Source of the DNA: Methylobacter sp.
Lineage (GTDB): Bacteria > Pseudomonadota > Gammaproteobacteria > Methylococcales > Methylomonadaceae
Direction of reading: 5' to 3'
Assembly (NCBI GenBank): GCA_030699385.1
Contig: JAUYMY010000053.1
Coordinates: 1-64,000, forward strand
DNA: 64,000 nt
Within the stretch, counting starts at the first letter, position 1, and each line of letters begins with the position of its first letter. Under the pieces are notes generated by a model. It was given only the letters and a program-made list of their open reading frames with translations. It had not been told where the DNA came from and did not search any database. The translations under genes and the position numbers were made by a program. Of this stretch, positions 47,427 to 55,860 are shown in pieces.

Positions 47427-50102
47427 TTAAATTAGCCAGGGAGCGGTGACATCGGGGTTTATGCCGTATTTGGCAATCGCCACATCAATTTTAGCGGCAT
47501 CGAACTGCCCCAAATCTGCCAGGCTTTTAAGTGCGGCAATGGTGACATGATAGCGGTCTACCTCGAAAAACCGGCGCAGATTTTCGCGGGTATCGGAACG
47601 GCCAAAACCGTCGGTGCCGAGCACGGTATAAGGCGCGGAAATTAAACCGCGAATCTGTTCGGCAAAGGCGCGGGTGTAATCGCTGGCGGCAATCACAGGG
47701 CCTTCCGCTTTGCCAAGACAATGCGCGACATGGGGTTGTTTGGGCGTTTCGGTCGGATGCAGACGGTTCCAACGCTCACAGATTTGGCCGTTTCTGGCCA
47801 ACTCGGTAAAGCTGGTGCAGCTCCATAAATCGGCTTCCACACCCCAGTCCTTGCTTAACAATTCAGCGGCCGCTTCGACTTCGCGGAAAATCGTGCCTGA
47901 ACCCAGCAATTGAACTTTAGGGGATTTCTTAGCGCCTTTTTTAAAGCTGTACATGCCTTTAAGAATATCCAATTCTGCGCCTTTGGGCATAGCCGGATGG
48001 GCATAGTTTTCGTTCATTACGGTGATGTAATAGAACACGTCTTCCTGCTCGACATACATGCGACGCAGGCCGTCCTGGATAATTACCGCCAATTCGTAGG
48101 CATAAGTTGGATCGTAAGATACGCAGTTAGGCACGGTGGCCGACATCAAATGGCTGTGGCCATCTTCATGCTGCAGGCCTTCGCCGTTCAGCGTGGTGCG
48201 TCCAGCGGTGCCGCCCATTAAAAAGCCACGGGTGCGTTGATCGGCAGCCGCCCAAATCAAATCGCCAACGCGTTGGAAACCGAACATCGAATAATAAATG
48301 AAGAACGGAATCATCGGCACGTTATGGGTCGAATAAGACGTGCCCGCCGCAATCCAGTCGCACAATCCGCCCGCTTCATTGATGCCTTCCTGCAAGACCT
48401 GGCCGTGTTTGTCTTCTTTGTAAAACATCAGTTGGTCGGCATCTTGCGGAGTGTACAACTGGCCGACCTGCGACCAGATGCCCAGTTGCCGGAACATGCC
48501 TTCCATGCCGAAAGTTCTGGATTCGTCAGGCACAATCGGCACCACGCGTTTGCCGATATTTTGATCTTTAGTCAGAATATTAAGCAAACGCACAAAAGCC
48601 ATGGTGGTCGAGGTTTCACGGCCTTCGCCGCTGGCTTCCAACAGCGGTTTGAAATCGTTCAATACCGGCACATCCAGAGCATAGGATTTGGCTCTTCTCG
48701 CAGGCAAATCGCCGCCTAATTCTTCACGGCGTTTTTTCATGTAGGCCAATTCTTTTGAGCCTTCGGGGAAACTCAAATAAGGCAGGTTCGGCAATTCTTC
48801 ATCAGTCACCGGCAAAGAATAACGGCTGCGGAAATTACTTAACGAACTCGGGCTCATTTTTTTCTGTTGATGCGAGATGTTCTGCGCTTCGCCGGAATCG
48901 CCCATGCCATAGCCTTTAATGGTTTTGGCTAGAATCACAGTCGGCTGGCCTTTATGGTTAACCGCCGCATGGAACGCGGCAAATACTTTAACCGGATCAT
49001 GACCGCCGCGATTCAGTTCGTAAATATCGCGGTCTGACCAATCGGACACCATGGCTTTCAGTTCCGGCGAATTAAAGAAATGTTCGCGCACATAAGCGCC
49101 GTCTTTCGCCTTAAACGTTTGGTAATCGCCGTCAACACAAGTCATCATCCGCGCTGCCAACAGGCCGTCTTTATCACGCGCCAACAGTGAATCCCAGCGC
49201 TGCCCCCAAACCAGTTTGATCACATTCCAACCAGCACCACGGAACTCGCTTTCGAGTTCCTGAATAATCTTGCCGTTGCCGCGTACCGGGCCATCCAGGC
49301 GTTGCAGATTGCAATTGACCACAAAAATCAGGTTATCCAGCTTTTCCCGACCGGCCATGCCGATAGCGCCCAACGATTCGGGCTCGTCAGTTTCGCCATC
49401 GCCGAGAAAACTCCACACCTTGCGGTTTGAGGTATCGGCAAAACCTCTATCCTGCAAATAGCGCATAAAACGCGCCTGATAAATCGCCATAATCGGGCCA
49501 AGACCCATAGACACAGTAGGAAATTGCCAGAAATCAGGCATCAGCCAAGGATGCGGATAAGAGGGCAGGCCATTGCCGTTGACTTCCTGGCGGAAATTGT
49601 CCATCTGTTCCAGCGTCAGGCGTCCCAGCAAAAACGCGCGGGCATAATCGCCCGGGGTTAAATGGCCTTGGGTAAAAATTAAATCGCCGTCATGTTGGTC
49701 TGAAGGTGCATGCCAAAAATGATTGTAGCCAATATCATATAAAGTCGCCGCCGAAGCAAAACTGGCAATGTGCCCGCCGACGTTGGTGTGCTTGTTCGCC
49801 CTTAACACCATCATCATTGCATTCCAGCGCACATAAGCGCGAATACGGTGCTCTATATCGATGTCGCCGGGAAGCTGCGCCTGTTGTTCCACCGGAATGG
49901 TGTTGAGGTAGGCGGTATTGGCGCTGAATGGAATATCGAATCCGGCCTGCCGCGTGATCTCAACCAAGCGTTCAATCAGAAAATGTACGCGCTCACTGCC
50001 ATCGTGCTCCAGCACGGCTTGCAGCGCTTCAACCCATTCCCTGGTTTCTGCGGGATCTATGTCATTTTTTCCGGTGATTTTTGAGATTAAACTGTTGGTC
50101 AT
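47427..50102 (-). CDS. aceE: Pyruvate dehydrogenase E1, homodimeric type
   Basis: This encodes 891 residues, the size of the gammaproteobacterial single-chain E1. The thiamine diphosphate motif begins FLGDGETDEPESLG, and RGGHDPVKVFAAFHAAVNHK and TAGRTTLNGEGLQHEDGHSH are typical. It decarboxylates pyruvate and acetylates lipoyl-E2. It is first in the aceE-aceF-lpdA operon. No PdhR-type regulator gene is adjacent. Confidence 0.97.
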   Translation of the reverse strand: MTNSLISKITGKNDIDPAETREWVEALQAVLEHDGSERVHFLIERLVEITRQAGFDIPFSANTAYLNTIPVEQQAQLPGDIDIEHRIRAYVRWNAMMMVLRANKHTNVGGHIASFASAATLYDIGYNHFWHAPSDQHDGDLIFTQGHLTPGDYARAFLLGRLTLEQMDNFRQEVNGNGLPSYPHPWLMPDFWQFPTVSMGLGPIMAIYQARFMRYLQDRGFADTSNRKVWSFLGDGETDEPESLGAIGMAGREKLDNLIFVVNCNLQRLDGPVRGNGKIIQELESEFRGAGWNVIKLVWGQRWDSLLARDKDGLLAARMMTCVDGDYQTFKAKDGAYVREHFFNSPELKAMVSDWSDRDIYELNRGGHDPVKVFAAFHAAVNHKGQPTVILAKTIKGYGMGDSGEAQNISHQQKKMSPSSLSNFRSRYSLPVTDEELPNLPYLSFPEGSKELAYMKKRREELGGDLPARRAKSYALDVPVLNDFKPLLEASGEGRETSTTMAFVRLLNILTKDQNIGKRVVPIVPDESRTFGMEGMFRQLGIWSQVGQLYTPQDADQLMFYKEDKHGQVLQEGINEAGGLCDWIAAGTSYSTHNVPMIPFFIYYSMFGFQRVGDLIWAAADQRTRGFLMGGTAGRTTLNGEGLQHEDGHSHLMSATVPNCVSYDPTYAYELAVIIQDGLRRMYVEQEDVFYYITVMNENYAHPAMPKGAELDILKGMYSFKKGAKKSPKVQLLGSGTIFREVEAAAELLSKDWGVEADLWSCTSFTELARNGQICERWNRLHPTETPKQPHVAHCLGKAEGPVIAASDYTRAFAEQIRGLISAPYTVLGTDGFGRSDTRENLRRFFEVDRYHVTIAALKSLADLGQFDAAKIDVAIAKYGINPDVTAPWLI

Positions 50103-50399
50103 TGATTGATCCTGTTGCTGCGGATAGGCATGAATTTTGAGTTGTTAAAGTTACCCATAGGGCACAAGCGCGTAAAAAATGCGGCATTTTACTAAAATAG
50201 CGCAAACAAGACCAGAACTGCTCTGTTATTGGACATAGTATAAACAATGCAAGGCCGATAATGCACCCGTTTTAGTCATTTCGCTATCGTAACAAGTCCG
50301 GCTAATTTAGCTTTCTCCAGCCGGATGTTTGTTTTTTTATGGCTTCAGCGTTTATTATAAAAAATTACGCGACCACTTTTTACCCAACGGGGCTCATGC
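50103..50399. promoter_or_regulatory. Divergent region, aceE / uppP
   Basis: A gap of 297 bases between divergent genes that must carry both promoters. A GATAAT element at 50257-50262 could be a -10 on the plus strand, but the nearest TTGGAC is 22 bases away, too far. A plus-strand terminator lies at 50297-50339, before the uppP start. Confidence 0.45.
50297..50339 (+). terminator. Orphan intrinsic terminator before uppP
   Basis: TCCGGCT (50297-50303) pairs with AGCCGGA (50319-50325), followed by TGTTTGTTTTTTT. It reads as a factor-independent terminator on the plus strand, yet no plus-strand gene precedes it. It may end a small RNA or act as an attenuator in the uppP leader. Confidence 0.6.
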
Positions 50400-51227
50400 A
50401 TGGACACACTGTTAATAATTAAAGCCATTATTCTGGGCATTGTTGAGGGCTTGACCGAATTTTTGCCAATCTCCAGCACAGGGCATTTAATCCTGGTCGG
50501 CGACTTGCTCGATTTTAATGATGACAAAGGCAAATTATTTTCCATTGTCATTCAGGTCGGCGCCATTCTGGCGGTGTGCTGGGAATATCGCGTCAAAATC
50601 GCCACCGTCGTTAAAGGCTTGCCCAGCTCTGCGGCGGCGCGAAAATTCGCCTTTAATTTGATTATTGCTTTCATGCCGCTGGCAACCTTGGGGCTGCTGT
50701 TCGGAAAACACATTAAAGCCATGTTATTCAAGCCGATACCGGTGGCGCTGGCATTTATTATCGGCGCATTAGTGATTATATGGGCAGAAAAACGCGAACA
50801 TAAAATTCGCATTGTTGAGATTGAAGACTTGTCAGCATGGGATGCCTTAAAACTCGGCTTTGCCCAGGCTTTTGCGCTGATTCCAGGCACATCGCGTTCC
50901 GGCGCGACCATCATCGGCGGCCTGTTGTTCGGGCTATCGCGCAAAGCGGCCACTGAATTTTCGTTTTTTCTGGCGATTCCGACGCTGATTGCCGCCAGCA
51001 TTTACGATTTGTACAAACACCGCGATTTATTGGATTTAGCCACCGACGCACCTTATTTTGCCGCCGGCTTGATCACCGCATTTTTCAGCGCGCTGTTAGC
51101 CATCAAAGCCTTATTGCGATATATCAGCCACCATGATTTTATTATTTTTGCCTGGTACCGCATCGCCTTCGGCCTGATTGTCATCGCCACCTCGTACAGC
51201 GGCTTGGTGCAATGGACGGTTGATTGA
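50400..51227 (+). CDS. uppP: Undecaprenyl-diphosphate phosphatase
   Basis: This encodes 275 residues with about eight hydrophobic segments. The BacA/UppP signature blocks are [20 protein letters not shown] and [20 protein letters not shown], which hold the catalytic Glu and Arg/Ser residues. It recycles the undecaprenyl carrier for peptidoglycan and other envelope polymers at the inner membrane. Alone in its unit. Confidence 0.96.
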   Translation: MDTLLIIKAIILGIVEGLTEFLPISSTGHLILVGDLLDFNDDKGKLFSIVIQVGAILAVCWEYRVKIATVVKGLPSSAAARKFAFNLIIAFMPLATLGLLFGKHIKAMLFKPIPVALAFIIGALVIIWAEKREHKIRIVEIEDLSAWDALKLGFAQAFALIPGTSRSGATIIGGLLFGLSRKAATEFSFFLAIPTLIAASIYDLYKHRDLLDLATDAPYFAAGLITAFFSALLAIKALLRYISHHDFIIFAWYRIAFGLIVIATSYSGLVQWTVD

Positions 51228-51567
51228 CATAACGGATCTGAATTTACTGAAAAGATAGTCCACGAAAAGCACAAAAAACACGAAAAGCCAAAAGCAGTCA
51301 TCTTTGTTTTTTTACCCCTACGATCATCAGGGGGCATTAGGCCATCTCCGAGAAATAACATCCCTTGATGATCATGATATGTAAAAAATAAAGTCCACGA
51401 AAAGCACGAAAAACACGAAAAATTTCGTGGCTTTCGTGCTTTTCGTGGACAATTCCTGGTATGTCTTTTTCAGGAAATGGCCTTATTTCTCAGGAATCAC
51501 CTAATACTCCTAGGCGAGTTCAGGTTTTTTTGTATAATCGAGTTCATTTTTCGATTGTCATTCCATC
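51228..51567. repeat. Repeat-filled gap with family E copies
   Basis: A gap of 340 bases without genes. A partial family E unit (51255-51337, with TAGTCCACGAAAAGCAC and ACGATCATCAGGGGGCATT) is followed by a full copy at 51338-51486 running from CCGAGAAATAACATCCCTTG to TATGTCTTTTTCAGGAAA. nadK starts 81 bases further on. Confidence 0.85.
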
Positions 51568-52473
51568 ATGCAGACCCCTTTTAAGACTATTGGTATCATC
51601 GGCAAACCCAGCGATCCCGGCATCGCCGCGACCTTGACCGCGCTGCATGTTTTTTTGACTCAACACCAGTACACCGTGATTGTTGCCAAAGACAGCGCCG
51701 GTTTCATCGACCATCCCGCTGTTAACGTCTGCGCGATAGACACACTGGGCCAGCATTGCGATCTGGTCATTGCGGTTGGCGGCGACGGCACTTTTTTGGC
51801 CGCCGCCCGCGCTATCGTCGCTTACGATATTCCGTTGATTGGCATTAATCTGGGGCGACTGGGTTTTCTGGTCGACATCTCGCCCGACGAGCTGTCCGAC
51901 AAGCTGCTTTATATTCTGCAAGGCCATTACACAGAAGAAAAACGTCATTTATTGCGCACCAAAATTATCCGTGACGGGCAGGTGATACACGAAGAAACGG
52001 CGGTCAACGAGGTGGTTATCCATCGCTGGGTTACGCCGAGCATGATAGAAATCATCACCAAAATCGACAATGTGTTTTTAAATTCGCAACGCTCCGACGG
52101 CTTGATTGTGTCCACGCCAACCGGATCGACCGCTTATTCCTTGTCTGCGGGCGGGCCGATTTTGCATCCGGCGTTAAACGCGCTGGTCTTAGTGCCGCTT
52201 AATCCCCATACGCTGTCGAACCGGCCTATTGTCATCAACGACAGCGCCGAAATTGAAATCAGTTTTTGCCAGACTAAACAAATCAACGCCTTGGTGACTT
52301 GCGATCATATTGAAATCCCTGAAGTTTTAATCAGCGATAAAATTTTGATTAAAAAGGAACCGAAACCGATTAGAATTTTGCATCCGGAAGGCCATGATTT
52401 TTTCTATATACTCAGGCACAAATTAAACTGGAGCAGTGGTTACCACACAGACAATCATGCTATTGAACCTTAA
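51568..52473 (+). CDS. nadK: NAD kinase
   Basis: This encodes 301 residues. The GGDG motif (VIAVGGDGTFLAAAR), NLGRLGFLVD and the TPTGSTAYSLSAGGPILHP block are diagnostic. It phosphorylates NAD to NADP. The stop overlaps the recN start by 17 bases. The nadK-recN order is widespread in gammaproteobacteria. Confidence 0.96.
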   Translation: MQTPFKTIGIIGKPSDPGIAATLTALHVFLTQHQYTVIVAKDSAGFIDHPAVNVCAIDTLGQHCDLVIAVGGDGTFLAAARAIVAYDIPLIGINLGRLGFLVDISPDELSDKLLYILQGHYTEEKRHLLRTKIIRDGQVIHEETAVNEVVIHRWVTPSMIEIITKIDNVFLNSQRSDGLIVSTPTGSTAYSLSAGGPILHPALNALVLVPLNPHTLSNRPIVINDSAEIEISFCQTKQINALVTCDHIEIPEVLISDKILIKKEPKPIRILHPEGHDFFYILRHKLNWSSGYHTDNHAIEP

Positions 52474-54163
52474 TATTATCGACCTTGCGGTCGTTAAATC
52501 ATTAGACCTCGACTTGGAACAAGGCATGTCGGTGCTGACCGGCGAAACCGGCGCCGGCAAGTCTATTTTATTGACCGCGTTAGGACTCGCTTTGGGCGAC
52601 CGCGCCGATTCCGGCTACGTGCGCCCGAATAGCAAACGCGCCGAAATCAACCTGGAATTTGATTTGGCCGATGCGCCGTTGGCACAGCTTTGGTTGAAAG
52701 ACAATGAATTGGACGCCGAGCAGCAATGTCTGATTCGCCGTGTGGTCAATGCCGATGGCCGTTCCAAGGCTTACATCAACAACCGCCCGGTGACCTTGCA
52801 GGCCTTGCAGGAGCTGAGCGAAAAGCTGGTTGAAATCCACGGCCAACACGCGCATTTGACCTTGCTCAACCCTGACGAGCAACGCCGCCTGCTCGATGCT
52901 TACGCCAAAAACCAGCCGCTGCTGGACAGTGTCAACGCCTGTTTCCGGCAATGGCAGCAAACCAGCAAGGAACTCGCCAGCCTGATTAAATCCAGCACCG
53001 ACCAAAGCGAGCGCGAAGAATTGCTGCGTTATCAACTGGACGAGTTGCAACAATTGGATTTGGCTAATTTCAGTTATGCCGAGCTGTCGGAAGAACACGC
53101 CAAACTGGCCAATCTGGGGCAGATTTTAAGCACCGGCCAAACCCAGGTTGATTTGCTCTACGAAAACGACCGGCAATCGGTCAACCACCAGCTAAACCAA
53201 AGCCTCAGTGAATTAAGCCACCTTGCCCAATTTGCACCGGAATTAAACGAAATCTGCACCATGCTCTCCGAAGCGCAGATTCAGGTTGAAGAAGCGTCAC
53301 TGCAATTGCGCCGTTTTCTGGAGGCACAGGAAGCCGACCCGCAACGTCTGGACGACATCGAAAACCGGATCGGCATTGTGCAAAATCTGAGCCGCAAACA
53401 TCACGTAAGCCCTGATGAATTGCCGGAACTGGTTAATAAGCTGGAACATGAACTCGACAGCCTCGCGCACAGCAGCGAACGCATCGAAGCCTTGACCGCC
53501 GCCAGCGCAACACTGCTGGCCGACTACCAGCAACAGGCCGCAGAGCTGTCCGTACAGCGCAAACTGAGCGGCCAAAAACTGCAACAACAAATTTCCGCGA
53601 TGATTAAAGAATTGGGCATGCCGCAAGGCGAGTTTCTGGTTGACATTGCCGCCTTGGACAGCGCCACGCCCAAATTGAACGGCAAAGATAAAATAGAATT
53701 CCTGGTCAGCGCCAATCCCGGCCTACCGGCAAAACCACTGGTCAAAGTCGCTTCCGGCGGCGAATTGTCACGCATCAGCTTGGCGATTCAAGTCACCACG
53801 TCCAGTGATAAAACCACCCCGACGATGATTTTTGATGAGGTAGATTCAGGCATAGGCGGAGGCATTGCCGAAATCGTCGGACAAAAACTGCGCAGCTTAA
53901 GCCATAACCGGCAAGTTATGTGCGTCACTCACCTTCCACAAGTCGCTGCACAAGCGCATCACCACCTCTACGTTGAAAAAAACAACCAAACCGATGTAAC
54001 CTCTTCCTCAGTGCGCTTGCTGGACACCCAGGAGCGCATCGAAGAAATTGCCAGAATGCTGGGCGGTATCCATATCACCGCCAACACGCTGGCACATGCT
54101 CAAGAAATGTTGTTTCACTCAGATTTCGGCACACAGCCGGAACATACAATTACAGGGAACTAA
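52457..54163 (+). CDS. recN: DNA repair protein RecN
   Basis: This encodes 568 residues of an SMC-like ATPase: Walker A GETGAGKSILLTALGLALGD near residue 30, a central coiled coil (about 150-360) and the C-terminal signature KVASGGELSRISLAI with Walker B MIFDEVDSGIGGG. It acts in double-strand break repair. I chose ATG 52457 (MLLNLNIID), the usual RecN N-terminus; an in-frame GTG at 52436 lies deeper in nadK. No LexA box was seen upstream, as expected for an internal operon gene. Confidence 0.95.
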   Translation: MLLNLNIIDLAVVKSLDLDLEQGMSVLTGETGAGKSILLTALGLALGDRADSGYVRPNSKRAEINLEFDLADAPLAQLWLKDNELDAEQQCLIRRVVNADGRSKAYINNRPVTLQALQELSEKLVEIHGQHAHLTLLNPDEQRRLLDAYAKNQPLLDSVNACFRQWQQTSKELASLIKSSTDQSEREELLRYQLDELQQLDLANFSYAELSEEHAKLANLGQILSTGQTQVDLLYENDRQSVNHQLNQSLSELSHLAQFAPELNEICTMLSEAQIQVEEASLQLRRFLEAQEADPQRLDDIENRIGIVQNLSRKHHVSPDELPELVNKLEHELDSLAHSSERIEALTAASATLLADYQQQAAELSVQRKLSGQKLQQQISAMIKELGMPQGEFLVDIAALDSATPKLNGKDKIEFLVSANPGLPAKPLVKVASGGELSRISLAIQVTTSSDKTTPTMIFDEVDSGIGGGIAEIVGQKLRSLSHNRQVMCVTHLPQVAAQAHHHLYVEKNNQTDVTSSSVRLLDTQERIEEIARMLGGIHITANTLAHAQEMLFHSDFGTQPEHTITGN

Positions 54164-54167
54164 AACC

Positions 54168-55199
54168 ATGAACAGATTTCCAGCAGAATGGGAAAAACAA
54201 TCCGCCGTATTGATCGCATGGCCGCATAAAACCGGCGATTTTCGCAACCTCGATGCCGTAGAACAATCCTACAGCGTGATTAGCGACACCATCAGCCAGT
54301 ACCAAAAACTGCTTATCGTCTGCCGTGATGACAGCCATCAACAGCATATCCAAAGTTTAATCAGCACTAACACCAACATCGAATTCATCCACGCCGCCGT
54401 CAATGACATTTGGGTCAGGGACACCGTGTTTCTTAGCGTCGAAAAAGACGGCGTGATCACCCATCTGAACTTCCTGTTCAATGGCTGGGGCGGGAAATAT
54501 TCGCACCAAAACGACAACGACCTGAATCATAAACTGCTCAATGCCAAACCGTTTAAAGGCGCCAGCCATACCGATGTGGATTTTATCCTGGAAGGCGGCA
54601 GCGTCGAAAGCGACGGCATCGACACCTTATTGACCACCAAACAATGCCTGTTAAACCCGAACCGGAACAAAGGCTTGAGCCAGCAGGAAATAGAACAGCA
54701 ACTGTTGCAAAATCTGGGTGCCAAACGGGTATTCTGGCTGGATCAAGAAAATCTGACCGGCGACGACACCGATGCCCATATCGATACGCTGGCGCGTTTT
54801 TGCAGCGCCGACACCATCGCCTACACCAGCTGCGATGACCCGGAAGATCCGCATTACAACAGCCTGAAGTTCATGGAAACGCAGCTGCAAGCGCTCAGGA
54901 CGCAAGATGGCGACGTTTACCATTTGGTGCCGTTACCGTTGCCGAAGCCTATTTATGATGAAGACGAGCAACAACTCCCGGCCAATTATGCCAATTTTTT
55001 AATCATCAACCATGCCGTGCTGGTGCCATCCTACGGCGACCCGATGGATGCGGTAGCCTTGCAGCGCCTCGCTGCTTGTTTCCCTGATCGCAAGCTTATC
55101 AGCGTTCCCTGCCAGCCCTTGGTGCATCAATACGGCAGTCTGCATTGCATGACCATGCAGTTTCCTGAGGGCATACCTAAAGTACAAGTCACCGCTTAA
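54168..55199 (+). CDS. aguA: Agmatine deiminase family protein
   Basis: This encodes 343 residues of the peptidyl-arginine-deiminase-like fold. FPAEWEKQSAVLIAWPH at the start, DIWVRDTVF, FILEGGSVESDG, DDTDAHIDTLARF and the catalytic cysteine in GSLHCMTMQFPEG match agmatine deiminases. It hydrolyses agmatine to N-carbamoylputrescine on the way to putrescine. I chose ATG 54168, four bases after recN and preceded by AGGGA. An ORF extends upstream into recN in another frame but is not supported. No aguB is adjacent. Confidence 0.88.
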   Translation: MNRFPAEWEKQSAVLIAWPHKTGDFRNLDAVEQSYSVISDTISQYQKLLIVCRDDSHQQHIQSLISTNTNIEFIHAAVNDIWVRDTVFLSVEKDGVITHLNFLFNGWGGKYSHQNDNDLNHKLLNAKPFKGASHTDVDFILEGGSVESDGIDTLLTTKQCLLNPNRNKGLSQQEIEQQLLQNLGAKRVFWLDQENLTGDDTDAHIDTLARFCSADTIAYTSCDDPEDPHYNSLKFMETQLQALRTQDGDVYHLVPLPLPKPIYDEDEQQLPANYANFLIINHAVLVPSYGDPMDAVALQRLAACFPDRKLISVPCQPLVHQYGSLHCMTMQFPEGIPKVQVTA

Positions 55200-55226
55200 T
55201 CTGCGAACAGATTAAGTCTATTTTTA
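55195..55226 (+). terminator. Intrinsic terminator of the nadK-recN-aguA unit
   Basis: CTTAATCTG (55195-55203) and CAGATTAAG (55208-55216) form a 9-bp stem with a CGAA loop, followed by TCTATTTTTA. The stem includes the stop codon of the deiminase gene. Confidence 0.75.
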
Positions 55227-55238
55227 TCCGTTCGATCA

Positions 55239-55272
55239 GGTCAGGTAATTATCCAAAAGAGGTTACCTGACC
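55239..55272. repeat. 10-bp inverted repeat upstream of the small secreted protein gene
   Basis: GGTCAGGTAA (55239-55248) pairs perfectly with TTACCTGACC (55263-55272). No T tract follows. Being 25 bases before the next ATG it could be an operator or a 5' leader hairpin of that gene. Confidence 0.5.
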
Positions 55273-55296
55273 ACCTGGCCTTGGTATCTTGCCAAC

Positions 55297-55770
55297 ATGA
55301 AAAATAAAGCGCCGTACAAACCTGCCCAGCATAGATTGCTAATAATAGCTGTCGTAGTTGCGGCTTTATGCGCCCCCACTGTTTATGCAGATTGTGGCAA
55401 AAATAAAATCTTGTTTTCTTGTCCTACGATTAAAGGCAAGAAAATTGAAGTGTGCGATTCCGGAAAAACGATTGATTATTCGTTTGGCAAAGCACAGAAA
55501 AAACCAGAAATCGCTATTAAAATCCCGCGTGAAAAAGCATCGACATTTCAATGGGCAGGTATAGGACGTTATGAATCTTATGCTATCGACATCCCCAATG
55601 GTAAAGCGACTTACAACGTTTTCTGGGGTGTGGACCGGCTCAGTGATGAGCATGCTGTTGAAGCCGGGGTTAATGTATTGATCGACCAAAAGTTAATGAC
55701 AACGGTTAAGTGTTCTGGCGAAAATATTGTTAATAATATCCAAGGCCTTGATCTAAAAGCGACAGAGTGA
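55297..55770 (+). CDS. Small secreted protein, unknown
   Basis: This encodes 157 residues with a clear signal peptide (hydrophobic LLIIAVVVAALCAPTVYA, cleavage about residue 31). The mature part has four cysteines (DCGKN, FSCPT, EVCDS, VKCSG), enough for two disulfides, and a central beta-rich segment with FQWAGIGRYESYAIDIPNG. I do not recognise the family. Predicted periplasmic. It lies between an intrinsic terminator and the convergent hsdR gene. Confidence 0.7.
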   Translation: MKNKAPYKPAQHRLLIIAVVVAALCAPTVYADCGKNKILFSCPTIKGKKIEVCDSGKTIDYSFGKAQKKPEIAIKIPREKASTFQWAGIGRYESYAIDIPNGKATYNVFWGVDRLSDEHAVEAGVNVLIDQKLMTTVKCSGENIVNNIQGLDLKATE

Positions 55771-55793
55771 GCGATTTTTGTTATCCGTCTCAG

Positions 55794-55825
55794 CGGCTTC
55801 TTTTAATATTTCGCATTCGAAGCCG
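55794..55825. terminator. Hairpin between convergent hsdR and the secreted protein gene
   Basis: CGGCTTC (55794-55800) pairs with GAAGCCG (55819-55825). T residues follow the left arm on the plus strand only within the loop. It may help end transcription from either side. Confidence 0.35.
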
Positions 55826-55860
55826 AATAGGGCGATGACGTTTTATCAAAATATCTCCCG

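Noticed and set aside
54048-54167. Forty-residue N-terminal extension of the agmatine deiminase
   Set aside because: It is recN sequence read in another frame; ATG 54168 with AGGGA starts the conserved FPAEW block.
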